In this document: piece after piece, positions 43,812 through 53,715 of the stretch | How positions within the stretch are numbered: position 1 is the first letter of the stretch | Layout of the letters: each line of letters starts with the position of its first letter | Source of the DNA: Halomonas qaidamensis | Lineage (GTDB): Bacteria > Pseudomonadota > Gammaproteobacteria > Pseudomonadales > Halomonadaceae | Assembly: GCF_025917315.1 (NCBI RefSeq) | Contig: NZ_CP080627.1 | Span: forward strand, 2,666,001 to 2,730,000 | Reading direction: 5' to 3' | Length of the DNA stretch: 64,000 nucleotides | The notes under the pieces: model-generated | Told to the model about the DNA's origin: nothing | Seen by the model: only the letters and a program-made list of their open reading frames with translations | Database searches by the model: none | Program-made: the position numbers and the translations under genes

Positions 43812-44870
43812 ATGCAGACCTTTAGCTGTCGCTGTGGCAACCCGCTTTTTTTTGAAAACACGTATTGCTTGGCCTGCGAATCCGAGGTGGGCTGGTGCCC
43901 AACCTGCTCAGCTATTGTAGCTCTTGAACCGCTACCAAATGGAGGATACCGCTGCACTCACCCAGACTGTGGATCCACCTTAATGAAGTGCCATAACTAT
44001 GCGGTTGAGAATGTATGCAACCGGATGGTAGTGATGGTCGAGGGGCATGCCGATACGCTTTGCGACTGCTGCCGCTTTAATGAAGTGATTCCCGACTTAA
44101 CTATCAATGGCAACCGGGAGCGCTGGGCTGCGCTTGAAGCTGCCAAGCGACGGCTATTTCACACATTAGACTTACTCACGCTTCCCTACGGCGTCAGCGG
44201 TGAAAACATTCGTGTTCCGCTTAGCTTTTCGTTTATGGCAGATGCTTTGCCCGATCAAGGCCTTTGGCGCTCTACCGCTAGCCAGGAAAAGATATACACC
44301 GGTCATGCCAATGGTCATATCACGATCAACGTGAAAGAAGCCGACGACGTTGAACGCGAGCGCCTGCGGGTTGATATGAATGAGTCCCACCGCACTCTCA
44401 TCGGCCACTTCCGCCATGAAATTGGTCACTACTATTGGGATTTATTGGTAAAAGGACGCGATGAAGACACCTGCCGCCACGTGTTCGGAGATCACAACAA
44501 CCCTACCTACGGTGATGCCTTAGAACGGTATTACCAACAGGGAACGCCTGCTGATTGGTCAACACAGTTTATTTCTGCCTACGCCTCGATGCACCCCTGG
44601 GAAGACTTTGCAGAAACCTTTGCGTACTACTTAGATATGGTCGCTGTGCTCGATACAGCGCGTCATATGGGGCTTTCCCGCACCGAACACAACGGCACAT
44701 TAGACAGCATGTTACGAGCATTTCATCAGGTAGGCATGGCCGTAAACGAACTCAATCGTGATATGGGACTGCTGGATTTAGCACCGAGCGTCATTGCCCC
44801 GGCGGTGAGACAGAAGCTGACGTATCTGCATCAACTGATTCTTAATGCGAACGCCAGCCCCCGTCCTTAA
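43812..44870 (+). CDS. Putative zinc-binding metallopeptidase (paralogue 2, complete zinc ribbon)
   Basis: This 352-residue protein has an N-terminal zinc-ribbon region (CRCGNPLFF, CLAC, CPTC, then a second set CTHPDCGS). A metallopeptidase core carries HEIGH in RHFRHEIGHYYWD-like text near residue 200, plus the downstream HPWEDFAETFAYYLD. It aligns over most of its length with the gene at 14348 but keeps the zinc ribbon the other has lost. An AGGAGGC ribosome site precedes it. It is convergent with the alpha-E/ATP-grasp arm, 6 bases apart. A link to that system is possible but not shown. Confidence 0.91.
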   Translation: MQTFSCRCGNPLFFENTYCLACESEVGWCPTCSAIVALEPLPNGGYRCTHPDCGSTLMKCHNYAVENVCNRMVVMVEGHADTLCDCCRFNEVIPDLTINGNRERWAALEAAKRRLFHTLDLLTLPYGVSGENIRVPLSFSFMADALPDQGLWRSTASQEKIYTGHANGHITINVKEADDVERERLRVDMNESHRTLIGHFRHEIGHYYWDLLVKGRDEDTCRHVFGDHNNPTYGDALERYYQQGTPADWSTQFISAYASMHPWEDFAETFAYYLDMVAVLDTARHMGLSRTEHNGTLDSMLRAFHQVGMAVNELNRDMGLLDLAPSVIAPAVRQKLTYLHQLILNANASPRP

Positions 44871-44876
44871 CAACCG

Positions 44877-45875
44877 TTAATCGTTGTCGTGCTCTCCTGC
44901 ATGGCTTTGCGACTGGCGCTGGGTCACACGGGGAACGCCATCACTGTTGACAAAATAGGTTGCGCTTAGCGTGTCGTGAATCGCCGCGAAACCAATCTGC
45001 AGCTCATCCACAAACGCATGTAGTTTGCTGGGGGAGTGAGCCAACGCCTGAATGTCGGCGTCGACCACATCGGCTCGTACAAGCGACACCGTTGCCGCCG
45101 CTCGGTCTTGCCTGGGTAACAGCTGTAGCTCGTGCCCCACCGTTTCCAGGCTGCAGGCAATAGAGCGTGGTAGGTGGGGGTCCTGCAGCAAAAAGCGCAG
45201 CACGTCAGGCCCACGCACCCGCAAACGGACTTGCTGCCGGTACATTTGGTAAGCAGTGAGCGACTTCAGCACGCTCATCCACTGCAAATTTTCAAACGGC
45301 AGCAGTTCCTCTGGATTTTGCGGCAGCAAACTGGCGGACCGAACATCGACAATTCGGGTCGTCATATCTGCCCGCTCTAAATGGCGACCTAACTTGATGA
45401 AGGTGCGAGCAGGCCCATGGCTTAGCGTACCTTCTATTAAGCCTGTCAATGTCTGGCAGCCGCGAATTACACTTTTCAAAAAGGTGTCGCGGCGCCGCGG
45501 ACTAACGCCATTTTCGGCATGATCTGCAACACTCAAATAGAGTTGATTGACCTCTTCCCAGATCTCTCTTGGCACGACATCACGAGTGGTACGCAGGTTT
45601 TCCCTAGCGCTCGCTAAGGCGGCAAGAATAGAGCTGCCATTTTGCGCGTCTGCACACAGAAAGTGCACCACGCTACGCTCGTCAAAACTTGAATGTCGCT
45701 CATTAAACGCTTCCAACGTGCCGGTCATTTCAATTAACGGCGCCCAGCCCAGGGGCAAGTGACGCGGCAGATCCAGCATTAGGTGGCTATTAACACTCAG
45801 CAACCGAGCAGTATCTTCGGCCCGTTCGATGTAACGCGCCATCCAGTAGAGGTTTTCAGCAACGCGTGACAGCAT
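44877..45875 (-). CDS. Alpha-E domain protein (COG2307 type)
   Basis: The 332-residue, almost entirely helical protein from ATG 45875 starts MLSRVAENLYWMARYIERAEDTARLL, the signature of the alpha-E family. The frame to 45932 runs back into the upstream gene. The length is normal. Alpha-E proteins always accompany circularly permuted ATP-grasp enzymes in predicted peptide-ligase systems; their biochemical job is unknown. It starts 4 bases after the ATP-grasp stop, so the two are coupled. A second alpha-E is fused in the gene at 51310. Confidence 0.94.
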   Translation of the reverse strand: MLSRVAENLYWMARYIERAEDTARLLSVNSHLMLDLPRHLPLGWAPLIEMTGTLEAFNERHSSFDERSVVHFLCADAQNGSSILAALASARENLRTTRDVVPREIWEEVNQLYLSVADHAENGVSPRRRDTFLKSVIRGCQTLTGLIEGTLSHGPARTFIKLGRHLERADMTTRIVDVRSASLLPQNPEELLPFENLQWMSVLKSLTAYQMYRQQVRLRVRGPDVLRFLLQDPHLPRSIACSLETVGHELQLLPRQDRAAATVSLVRADVVDADIQALAHSPSKLHAFVDELQIGFAAIHDTLSATYFVNSDGVPRVTQRQSQSHAGEHDND

Positions 45876-45879
45876 GGCG

Positions 45880-47364
45880 CTAGACTCCTTCCTGCTCAGC
45901 GGCAACTGCCGCGTTCTCATCGGTTTCAACAATCCAAGTATCTTTACTGCCGCCCCCTTGAGAAGAGTTAACCACCAGTGAGCCCTCCACCAGGGCGACC
46001 CGGGTCAAGCCACCAGTGGTGACGTGGGTTTCCGGCCCAGAAAGAATAAACGGGCGAAGGTCTACGTGGCGCGGCTGGGGCAAGCCGTTAGCCAGCGTCG
46101 GCGTCGTCGAAAGTGCCAGCGTTGGCTGTGCCATATAGTTACGGGGATTGGCTTTAATTAAGCGTGCAAACTCATCGCGAGTTTCTTTAGTAGAACGAGG
46201 GCCTATCAACATGCCATAGCCGCCGGATTCATTTGCTGGCTTCACCACCAGCTCATCCAAATGCTCCAACACATACTTGCGATCATCTTCAAACATACAT
46301 AAATAACTTGGTACGTTTGGCAGCAGCGGTTCTTGGTCTAGATAGTAACGAATGATTTCAGGGACAAAGGCGTACACGACTTTATCGTCGGCGACTCCCG
46401 CCCCAGGGGCATTAGCAAGCGCTACTTTCCCCGCCCGCCAAGCGCGCATTAGGCCGGCCACCCCAAGCATTGAATCTGGATTAAACGCTTCAGGATCGAG
46501 AAACTCGTCGTCGACACGACGATAAATCACATCGACACGGCGCAACCCTTCAACAGTCCGCATATAAACCACGTCGTCGTCATCGACCAGCAAGTCGCTA
46601 CCTTGCACTAACTCAACTCCCATTTGCTGAGCAAGATACGCATGTTCAAAGTAGGCGGAGTTATAGATACCAGGCGTTAGCACTACCACTTGAGGGTCGT
46701 CACCTGGGCGAGGCGACATCGACGCTAACATGTCATATAGCTGGGCAACGTAGTCGTCTACGGGAAGAATTTTGCCAGATGCAAAAAGCTCAGGCAGCAC
46801 ACGCTTGGTTACATTACGATTTTCCAGCATGTACGAAACCCCAGAGGGAATACGCAAATTGTCTTCTAGTACATAAAGCGTGCCATCACCGCCACGCACT
46901 AAGTCTGACCCGCAAATATGCGCCCAAATGCCATGAGGAGGGTTGATACCAACACACTGGGGGCGGAAGTTAACCGATTGCGCCAACACTTCAGCAGGTA
47001 ACACTTTGTCTTTAATTACTTTTTGATCGTGATAAAGATCATCAATAAATAGATTAAGCGCTTGCACGCGTTGTTTTAAACCCGCTTCAGTTTTACGCCA
47101 CTCACTGGCAGGAATAATTCGCGGCACAATATCAAAAGGCCAAGCACGATCAATCATCGCGCCTTCTGAATAAACGGTAAAGGTAATCCCCATGGTGCGA
47201 ATGGCAATTTCTGCTGCGGTTTTACGCTCTGCCAACTCCTCTGCACTAAACCTTGCCAACATATTACACAGCTCATCAGCCGAGGCTCGTGGCTTGCCTG
47301 GCGCCGCTAGTAACTCATCGTAATAGTCACGGCACGCATAGTTATTCCAATTCACTTGGCTCAT
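45880..47364 (-). CDS. Circularly permuted type 2 ATP-grasp protein
   Basis: The protein has 494 residues from ATG 47364, with GGAGAGC upstream. The family blocks are PFDIVPRIIPASEW, QALNLFIDDLYHD, the central VLTPGIYNSAYFEHAYLA, and nucleotide-binding VVKPANESGGYGMLIGP with the Lys and Gly-rich loop of ATP-grasp. It ends with the typical VVNSSQGGGSKDTWIV. ATP-grasp amide ligases join a carboxylate to an amine through an acyl-phosphate. Iyer and co-workers linked this subfamily with alpha-E and transglutaminase proteins in a predicted peptide-modifying system. Operon with the downstream alpha-E. Confidence 0.95.
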   Translation of the reverse strand: MSQVNWNNYACRDYYDELLAAPGKPRASADELCNMLARFSAEELAERKTAAEIAIRTMGITFTVYSEGAMIDRAWPFDIVPRIIPASEWRKTEAGLKQRVQALNLFIDDLYHDQKVIKDKVLPAEVLAQSVNFRPQCVGINPPHGIWAHICGSDLVRGGDGTLYVLEDNLRIPSGVSYMLENRNVTKRVLPELFASGKILPVDDYVAQLYDMLASMSPRPGDDPQVVVLTPGIYNSAYFEHAYLAQQMGVELVQGSDLLVDDDDVVYMRTVEGLRRVDVIYRRVDDEFLDPEAFNPDSMLGVAGLMRAWRAGKVALANAPGAGVADDKVVYAFVPEIIRYYLDQEPLLPNVPSYLCMFEDDRKYVLEHLDELVVKPANESGGYGMLIGPRSTKETRDEFARLIKANPRNYMAQPTLALSTTPTLANGLPQPRHVDLRPFILSGPETHVTTGGLTRVALVEGSLVVNSSQGGGSKDTWIVETDENAAVAAEQEGV

Positions 47365-47894
47365 GGGCGCTCTCCTGGCGCAATGGTGGAAGCGGCAACT
47401 TCCTCTTACGTAGTGCAGGCCTAGCCCCGCGCGATCTACGCAGTTCTCTTCACATATAAGCACGCAAAATGCATACCATCTTTTTCGCTATTTCAACGTT
47501 AAAAGGATGCTTTCAATACGCACCCTCGCCCACCGTCTACTAGCGACGCTACTAGTACTGGCAGCGCTACTAATAACTACGCTACTAATAACAATGCTGC
47601 TTATAACAACACTGCTAATAACACGCTGCTAATCTCTCTAATGCCCCTCTACTGAACCGTTACTTTTAGTGAATAGCTGAACGCTCACTTAAAGCCACAA
47701 ACAAAAGCACCAAAATAGTGCGCACCACTAACTCTAATGGTGCATTTTATGTTTTTCACACTTCTTAAACGGCTTAGTTAATTTTGCAGCTGCAAAAAAA
47801 CCTAACTACAACGATACTGCCGTAACTTAGCTCTTTTTATCGAGGCGTCTTAATGACGAATCGGTTGATATAGACTTAACCCAGAGGGTGGCTT
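47365..47894. other. Divergent intergenic region between the two peptide-ligase arms
   Basis: The 530-base gap must contain promoters for both arms. It holds a 15-bp tandem repeat (47566-47639) and an AT-rich part near 47700-47880. AGAGGGTGG lies just before the plus-strand ATG. No gene was supported. Confidence 0.5.
47566..47639 (+). repeat. Degenerate 15-bp tandem repeat
   Basis: About five units based on GCTACTAATAACTAC, drifting to GCTGCTTATAACAAC and GCTGCTAATCTCTCT; one unit is 14 bases. An earlier GCTACTAGTACTGGC may be an older copy. It lies between divergent genes. Confidence 0.8.
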
Positions 47895-50800
47895 ATGACC
47901 ATTCGTGTTGCCTTGTATCACCGAACTACTTATCACTTTGACCGTCCGGTGAAGTTGTCACCCCATGTTGTTCGTTTGCGCCCAGCACCTCATTGCCGAA
48001 CCCATATCGATGCCTATTCGCTGAATATTTCTGGTAATGATCACTATCTAAACTGGCAGCAAGACCCCTTTGGCAACTTTAATGCCCGCATTGTGTTTCC
48101 AGAGCCTCGCAAAGAACTAACCATTGCGGTCGAACTTATCGCCCCAATGACCGTTATCAACCCGTTTGATTTTTTCCTCGACGACATCGCACAAAAAATC
48201 CCGTTTGCCTATCCAGAAGAACTCAGCAAAGAACTGGGGCCTTATCTTGAAGTTACTGAGGCAGGCCCAAAGCTGATGGCGTGGCTTGAAGAAGTTCCCA
48301 GGGAGCCCACTGTCAGCGTTGATTTTTTAGTGGCCCTTAATCAGCGCCTTCAGAACGACATCAGCTATCTGGTGCGTATGGAGCCGGGCGTTCAGAGCTG
48401 CGAAGAGACATTGACCCTGGCCAGCGGCTCCTGTCGCGACAGTGCCTGGCTTCTGGTTCAGATTCTGCGGCACTTGGGGCTTGCCGCCCGCTTTGTATCG
48501 GGTTATTTGATTCAGCTAGCGCCTGATGTCAAAGCACTTGATGGCCCAAGCGGCACAGAGGTCGACTTCACCGACCTGCACGCCTGGACAGAAGTTTTTC
48601 TACCCGGCGCGGGCTGGGTTGGCTTAGACCCAACGTCTGGCCTCTTTGCTGGAGAAGGCCATATTCCCCTTGCAGCCACGCCGACAACCGGTAGTGCCGC
48701 CGCGATTACCGGTTTTTCTGATAAATGCGAGGTAGAGTTTAGTGTGGAAATGCGCATCGAGCGTATCCACGAAGACCCACGCGTCACTAAGCCCTACAGT
48801 GAGCAGCAGTGGCAGGAAATTTTGCAGCTGGGCGACCAGGTTGATAAGGAGCTTAATAAGCAAGACGTCCGCCTGACCATGGGCGGCGAACCTACGTTTG
48901 TTTCCGTTGATGACATGGAAAGCCCACAGTGGAACATTGAGGCGCTTGGTGACCATAAACGTGAACGCGCCGAAGTGCTGCTGAGCCGTTTGCAGGAAGC
49001 TTATGCTCCTGGCAGCGTCATTCAGCAGCAGCAGGGTAAATGGTACCCCGGCGAGCCGCTGCCCCGCTGGGCGCTAGCATGTTACTGGCGTAAAGATGGC
49101 GTACCGCTTTGGCGTGACGCCAAATGGCTTGCCTGCATGGAGGGCGCCCCAAAAGTAGCGGTTGATGATGCCATGGCACAGCGGTTTACCCAGGCGCTTA
49201 GCGAACGTCTAGGCATAGCCCCACATTACTGGATACCCGCTTTCGAAGACGCCTACTACTATCTTTGGAAAGAGCAAACGCTCCCGGTCAGTATCGATCC
49301 GCGCAAAGCCGATTTAAAAGATGATGCCGAACGCCGCCGTCTGGCACGGCTACTTGAGCAAGATTTAGCGGCAGTCGTTGGTTATGCCTTGCCACTGCGT
49401 CATTCAGTTTCCCAATCCCATCGCTGGGAAAGTGGGCGCTGGCCACTCAAACGCGATCATTTATTTTTGGTGCCTGGCGACTCACCTATGGGCCTGCGTC
49501 TACCGCTTTCTGCGCTGCCCTGGGCCGATCCTGAAGAGCAGCCCCAGCCTGAGTCACTGTTCGCGCCACGACCGGAAATTGGTGATATTCACGGCGAAGT
49601 CGCTAGACGTCATGCTGAGCAACATCGTTTAAGTAGCACCGAGCGCCACGGTCAAAGCCTTCACCCCAGCCTGAGCCACCCAGAAGGAGAAGCCGTTCAG
49701 CAGCAGCCCCTTCCCGAGAATGACCGCGATCATAAAGTGATTCATACCAGTCTGTGCATAGAGCCCCGTGACGGTCGTCTGCATATCTTTTTGCCGCCGC
49801 TCACCCGGCTAGAACACTATTTAGACCTGCTCAGCAGTATTGAAGAGTGCGCACGAACGCTTAGCTGTCCAGTGATGATCGAGGGCTACTCGCCGCCCCG
49901 TGATCCGCGTCTTGAAAACTTTATGATCACCCCCGACCCCGGTGTTATCGAAGTTAACATCATGCCAGCGGCTAGCTGGAAAACCCTGGTCGCTCAAACC
50001 GAGCGACTCTATGAGGAAGCCCGGCTAGCACGCTTGTGCACCGAAAAGTTTATGCTCGATGGCCGTCATACGGGCACCGGTGGCGGCAACCATGTCACTC
50101 TTGGCGGTATTACGCCCGATGATTCCCCCTTCCTGCGCCGTCCTGATTTATTAGCAAGCCTGGTCACTTATTGGCAGCATCACCCAAGCCTTTCGTACCT
50201 CTTTTCAGGCCTGTTTATTGGCCCCACTAGCCAGGCTCCACGTGTCGATGAGGCTCGCCATGAGGCGCTTTACGAGCTGGAAATTGCATTACAACAAATG
50301 CCTGAAGGAGACGTTGTTCAGCCTTGGCTAGTGGATCGCTTGCTGCGCCACCTGCTCACCGACTTAACCGGCAACACTCATCGTGCTGAATTCTGCATTG
50401 ATAAACTTTACTCGCCAGATAGTGACAGCGGTCGTTTAGGGCTTTTAGAACTGCGCGGTTTTGAGATGCCACCCCACGCTCGCATGAGCTTAATGCAGAT
50501 GCTGCTGATTCGCGCGCTTGTCGCCCGCTGCTGGAAAGCGCCCTACCGTGCGAAGCCCGTTCGATGGGGAAGCGCTCTACAAGATCGTTGGATGCTACCC
50601 CACTATTTGTGGGAAGACTTAGGCGATGTACTGAGTGACCTGGGTCATCATGGCTTTGATTTTAAGCGTGAATGGTTTGCACCTTTTCTTGAATTCCGCT
50701 TCCCTGTTCACGGACGACTGCATACCCCAATGCTGGATATTGAGCTGCGCCAAGCTATCGAGCCCTGGCATGTGCTCGGTGAAGAGACCTCTGCTGGCGG

Positions 50801-51245
50801 CTCCTCCCGCTACGTCGACTCCTCTGTGGAGCGTTTGGAAATTAAAGTCAGCGGTATGAGCGGCAGCCGCTATAAGGTGACCTGCAATGGCCGTCTGGTA
50901 CCACTATCTCCCACTGGCCGTAACGGTGAAGCGGTTGCCGGTGTCCGCTACCGCGCCTGGCAGCCACCCTCGGCGCTACATCCGCAAATCCCTATTCATG
51001 CCCCACTGGTATTTGATGTATTAGATACCTGGAATCAACGTTCCGTTGCAGGCTGCACCTACCATGTGACACACCCCACCGGCCGCAGCTTTGAAACATT
51101 CCCCGTGAATGCATTTGAAGCGGAAGCCCGTCGTCTAGGTCGGTTCAGTGATGATGGCCACCGCCATGGTTACCAGTCGCCTAGCGCTGAAACACCTAGC
51201 CAAGAATTGCCCAACACGCTAGATCTTCGCTGGAGACCAAGCTAA
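47895..51245 (+). CDS. Transglutaminase-like plus DUF2126 fusion protein
   Basis: The 1116-residue protein is the normal size for this fusion. Residues 1-290 carry the bacterial transglutaminase N-domain (YHRTTYHFDRPVKLSPHVV) and the catalytic domain: Cys in LASGSCRDSAWLL (about residue 178), His in DLHAWTEVFLPGAGW and Asp in LDPTSG. Residues 330-1116 are DUF2126, with LTMGGEPTFVSVDD, DGRHTGTGGGNHVTLGG and RGFEMPPHARMS. The transglutaminase fold could crosslink or cut peptides. It is the first gene of the plus-strand arm, 64 bases before the ATP-grasp/alpha-E fusion. Confidence 0.95.
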   Translation: MTIRVALYHRTTYHFDRPVKLSPHVVRLRPAPHCRTHIDAYSLNISGNDHYLNWQQDPFGNFNARIVFPEPRKELTIAVELIAPMTVINPFDFFLDDIAQKIPFAYPEELSKELGPYLEVTEAGPKLMAWLEEVPREPTVSVDFLVALNQRLQNDISYLVRMEPGVQSCEETLTLASGSCRDSAWLLVQILRHLGLAARFVSGYLIQLAPDVKALDGPSGTEVDFTDLHAWTEVFLPGAGWVGLDPTSGLFAGEGHIPLAATPTTGSAAAITGFSDKCEVEFSVEMRIERIHEDPRVTKPYSEQQWQEILQLGDQVDKELNKQDVRLTMGGEPTFVSVDDMESPQWNIEALGDHKRERAEVLLSRLQEAYAPGSVIQQQQGKWYPGEPLPRWALACYWRKDGVPLWRDAKWLACMEGAPKVAVDDAMAQRFTQALSERLGIAPHYWIPAFEDAYYYLWKEQTLPVSIDPRKADLKDDAERRRLARLLEQDLAAVVGYALPLRHSVSQSHRWESGRWPLKRDHLFLVPGDSPMGLRLPLSALPWADPEEQPQPESLFAPRPEIGDIHGEVARRHAEQHRLSSTERHGQSLHPSLSHPEGEAVQQQPLPENDRDHKVIHTSLCIEPRDGRLHIFLPPLTRLEHYLDLLSSIEECARTLSCPVMIEGYSPPRDPRLENFMITPDPGVIEVNIMPAASWKTLVAQTERLYEEARLARLCTEKFMLDGRHTGTGGGNHVTLGGITPDDSPFLRRPDLLASLVTYWQHHPSLSYLFSGLFIGPTSQAPRVDEARHEALYELEIALQQMPEGDVVQPWLVDRLLRHLLTDLTGNTHRAEFCIDKLYSPDSDSGRLGLLELRGFEMPPHARMSLMQMLLIRALVARCWKAPYRAKPVRWGSALQDRWMLPHYLWEDLGDVLSDLGHHGFDFKREWFAPFLEFRFPVHGRLHTPMLDIELRQAIEPWHVLGEETSAGGSSRYVDSSVERLEIKVSGMSGSRYKVTCNGRLVPLSPTGRNGEAVAGVRYRAWQPPSALHPQIPIHAPLVFDVLDTWNQRSVAGCTYHVTHPTGRSFETFPVNAFEAEARRLGRFSDDGHRHGYQSPSAETPSQELPNTLDLRWRPS

Positions 51246-51309
51246 TGCTTTCCTATTGACACAAGCTGCAGGATAATTCGCAGCCTATTCGCTTAGGACG
51301 ACAAGGAAC

Positions 51310-53715
51310 ATGACGGCCCCAGTCTCTCCCACTCTTCTCGAGCCCGGCACAGCCGGGCTTGTGGAGGACTACTTCAACCAACTTTGCGAGGGACAGCCAG
51401 GCGTCTTTGATGCCATGGTTGACCGTTATGGTCAGCTGCGGCCAGGTTGGGAAACCCTTCTTAGGGCGCTTGAAGCACTCGGGACCGATGGCCGCCTTCA
51501 GCAGCGTGAAGAAATCCAGCGACTGTTGGCTGAAAATGGCGTTATCTTCAACATGCATGATGAGGCCAAGCGCTCCTGGCGGCTGGACCCGCTGCCCTGG
51601 GTGATTAACCACACCGACTGGCAAGCGCTTGAAGTAGGCTTGCATCAACGCACTCGCTTACTCAATGCTCTCTTTGACGATATCTACGGAGCACGCCGCC
51701 TGTTTGATACCGGCCTACTCCCTACCCAGGCGCTGCTCGCTTCGCCGCATTTGCTACTACCGTGTCACGGCTCGCAGCCAAGTGACCGTCCAGCCATCAA
51801 CTTTCACGGCGTTGATGTGATTCAGGATGCCGAAGGTCAGTGGCGCGTGATTGGCGACCGCTTACAGGCTCCTTCCGGTACCGGTTTCACCCTTGAAAAC
51901 CGCATATTGATGGCGCGGGCACTGCCTGACATGTACCGCAATGCGCCACTTAAACGACTAGCGGGCTTTCTCGATAATTACCACCGCACGCTTATTGCCC
52001 TTGCCTACCAGCACCGTGACAACCCAAACGTTGTACTACTGACACCTGGTCCGGGCAGCCCACGCTATTTTGAGCACGCCTACCTGGCTAACTATCTCAA
52101 TATTGACCTTGCCGAGGGGCAGGACTTAATCGTTAGAGATTCACAGCTATGGCTTCGCACCCTAGGCGGTTTACAGCCGGTGGATGTGGTGCTGCGCCAT
52201 TGTGATGACGCCTACTGCGACCCGCTTGAGCTGCGCGGCGATTCTCAGTTAGGCGTGCCCGGTTTACTTCAAGCTGCTCGTGCCGGAGGGGTAGCGATGT
52301 CCAATGCGTTAGGCGTGGGCATTTTAGAATCTCCCGAACTTGCCGATTATCTGCCCGCCCTTTGTGAGCATTTGCTAGGCGAAAAACTGCTGCTGCCGAA
52401 CGCCAATGCCGCCACGCGACCGGCCACGGCACCCATATTTGACCATCAGATGCAGCGTTTATCGCCTACCACCATGAACCTGCGCTGTTTTATTACTCGC
52501 TCGCCGGGAAGTATCGCCAGTTCAGGCCAGCAGCCAAGCGACTACCACGTTATGCCGGGTGGTTTAGCCTGGGTAGGTACGCCGGGTTCGCCGTCGTTGA
52601 ATAGTCCTGTTGTGAAAGATGTGTGGGTAACGGCCAGCACGCCCCAGCCTCATGTCAGCCAACTTCGCCAGGCCCGCGGCCCAGTAGTCGCCACCCGGGA
52701 TGGCACAGACTTACCCAGTCGCGTGGCCGAAAGTCTGTTCTGGTTAGGACGCTATGGCGAACGCCTGGATGCACGGGCACGCTTGCTACGTGAAGCGCTG
52801 ATGCGCTTGCTGGAAGTTGATCAAGATGAAATCGCCGACCAGTTACTTGATGAACTGTTGATCGCCCTGGAAATCACTACGCTTAACGAAGATAGCGAAA
52901 ACAGCAAACCGCCACTGGTCGGCTTTGTGCAGAAACGCGCAGCCCTGCTAGCCCAATTTGACACCACAGACACCCAGGCCTTACATGCCCTGTTTGATCA
53001 GCTACTGCGTAACGCCCGTAGCGTACGTGACCACCTAGGCGATGACTCTTGGCGGGTGATTAACCAGCTTCGCCAACGCGTCAGCAGTTTTAACTCAAGC
53101 CTGGGTGCCAGTGCCGCACGACGTGCCTGTGAAGGGCTTTCTGCTCAAATAGCCGCTTTTTTTGGCTTATGCAACGAAACCATGCCCCACCACTACGGCT
53201 GGCGGTTTATGGATATTGGGCGCTTTTTAGACCGCGTCTTAGGCCTGCTGTCGCTGCTAAAGCTGACCCTTAATGCTCCTCACTCTCCCGGCCTTGCGCT
53301 CTGGGAAGTAGTGCTGGCCACCACCGACAACTTTACTGCGTATCGCAGGCGCTATCGCAGTGAGCTACATCCGGAAGCGATTTTAGACCTACTGCTCTTT
53401 GATGAAACTAACCCGCGCTCCGTGGGCTACATGCTCAAACGCCTTGAGCGGCAAATGAACCGCCTGCCTGGTAACTCTTCACCCTATCGTAACGCGGAGC
53501 GGCGCCTGTTAATTCAGGCCAACGCCGCTCTGCATTTGGCCGATATTGATCGCCTTAGCCACCTTACCGAAACCCCCGAAGCGCAAGAAGCGCTAGAGCA
53601 GTTGCTTGATGAACTGATTGAACCGCTAACAGCACTTTCCGATGCTATCAGCCACAGCCATTTCAGCCATGTCGAGCGGCCGCGCCAATTAGTTAGCATG
53701 GAGCCTGATGCATGA
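51310..53715 (+). CDS. Circularly permuted ATP-grasp fused to an alpha-E domain
   Basis: This 801-residue protein combines in one chain what the minus-strand arm encodes as two genes. Residues about 1-470 are the ATP-grasp part (WRLDPLPWVI, LNALFDDIYGARRL, VVLLTPGPGSPRYFEHAYLA). Residues about 475-800 are alpha-E, opening with SRVAESLFWLGRYGERLDARA. The ATP-grasp half lacks a clear glycine-rich KPANESGGYG-type loop at the matching place, where MNLRCFITRSPGS is found instead. Its ATP use may therefore be altered. It overlaps the next gene by 4 bases. Confidence 0.95.
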   Translation: MTAPVSPTLLEPGTAGLVEDYFNQLCEGQPGVFDAMVDRYGQLRPGWETLLRALEALGTDGRLQQREEIQRLLAENGVIFNMHDEAKRSWRLDPLPWVINHTDWQALEVGLHQRTRLLNALFDDIYGARRLFDTGLLPTQALLASPHLLLPCHGSQPSDRPAINFHGVDVIQDAEGQWRVIGDRLQAPSGTGFTLENRILMARALPDMYRNAPLKRLAGFLDNYHRTLIALAYQHRDNPNVVLLTPGPGSPRYFEHAYLANYLNIDLAEGQDLIVRDSQLWLRTLGGLQPVDVVLRHCDDAYCDPLELRGDSQLGVPGLLQAARAGGVAMSNALGVGILESPELADYLPALCEHLLGEKLLLPNANAATRPATAPIFDHQMQRLSPTTMNLRCFITRSPGSIASSGQQPSDYHVMPGGLAWVGTPGSPSLNSPVVKDVWVTASTPQPHVSQLRQARGPVVATRDGTDLPSRVAESLFWLGRYGERLDARARLLREALMRLLEVDQDEIADQLLDELLIALEITTLNEDSENSKPPLVGFVQKRAALLAQFDTTDTQALHALFDQLLRNARSVRDHLGDDSWRVINQLRQRVSSFNSSLGASAARRACEGLSAQIAAFFGLCNETMPHHYGWRFMDIGRFLDRVLGLLSLLKLTLNAPHSPGLALWEVVLATTDNFTAYRRRYRSELHPEAILDLLLFDETNPRSVGYMLKRLERQMNRLPGNSSPYRNAERRLLIQANAALHLADIDRLSHLTETPEAQEALEQLLDELIEPLTALSDAISHSHFSHVERPRQLVSMEPDA

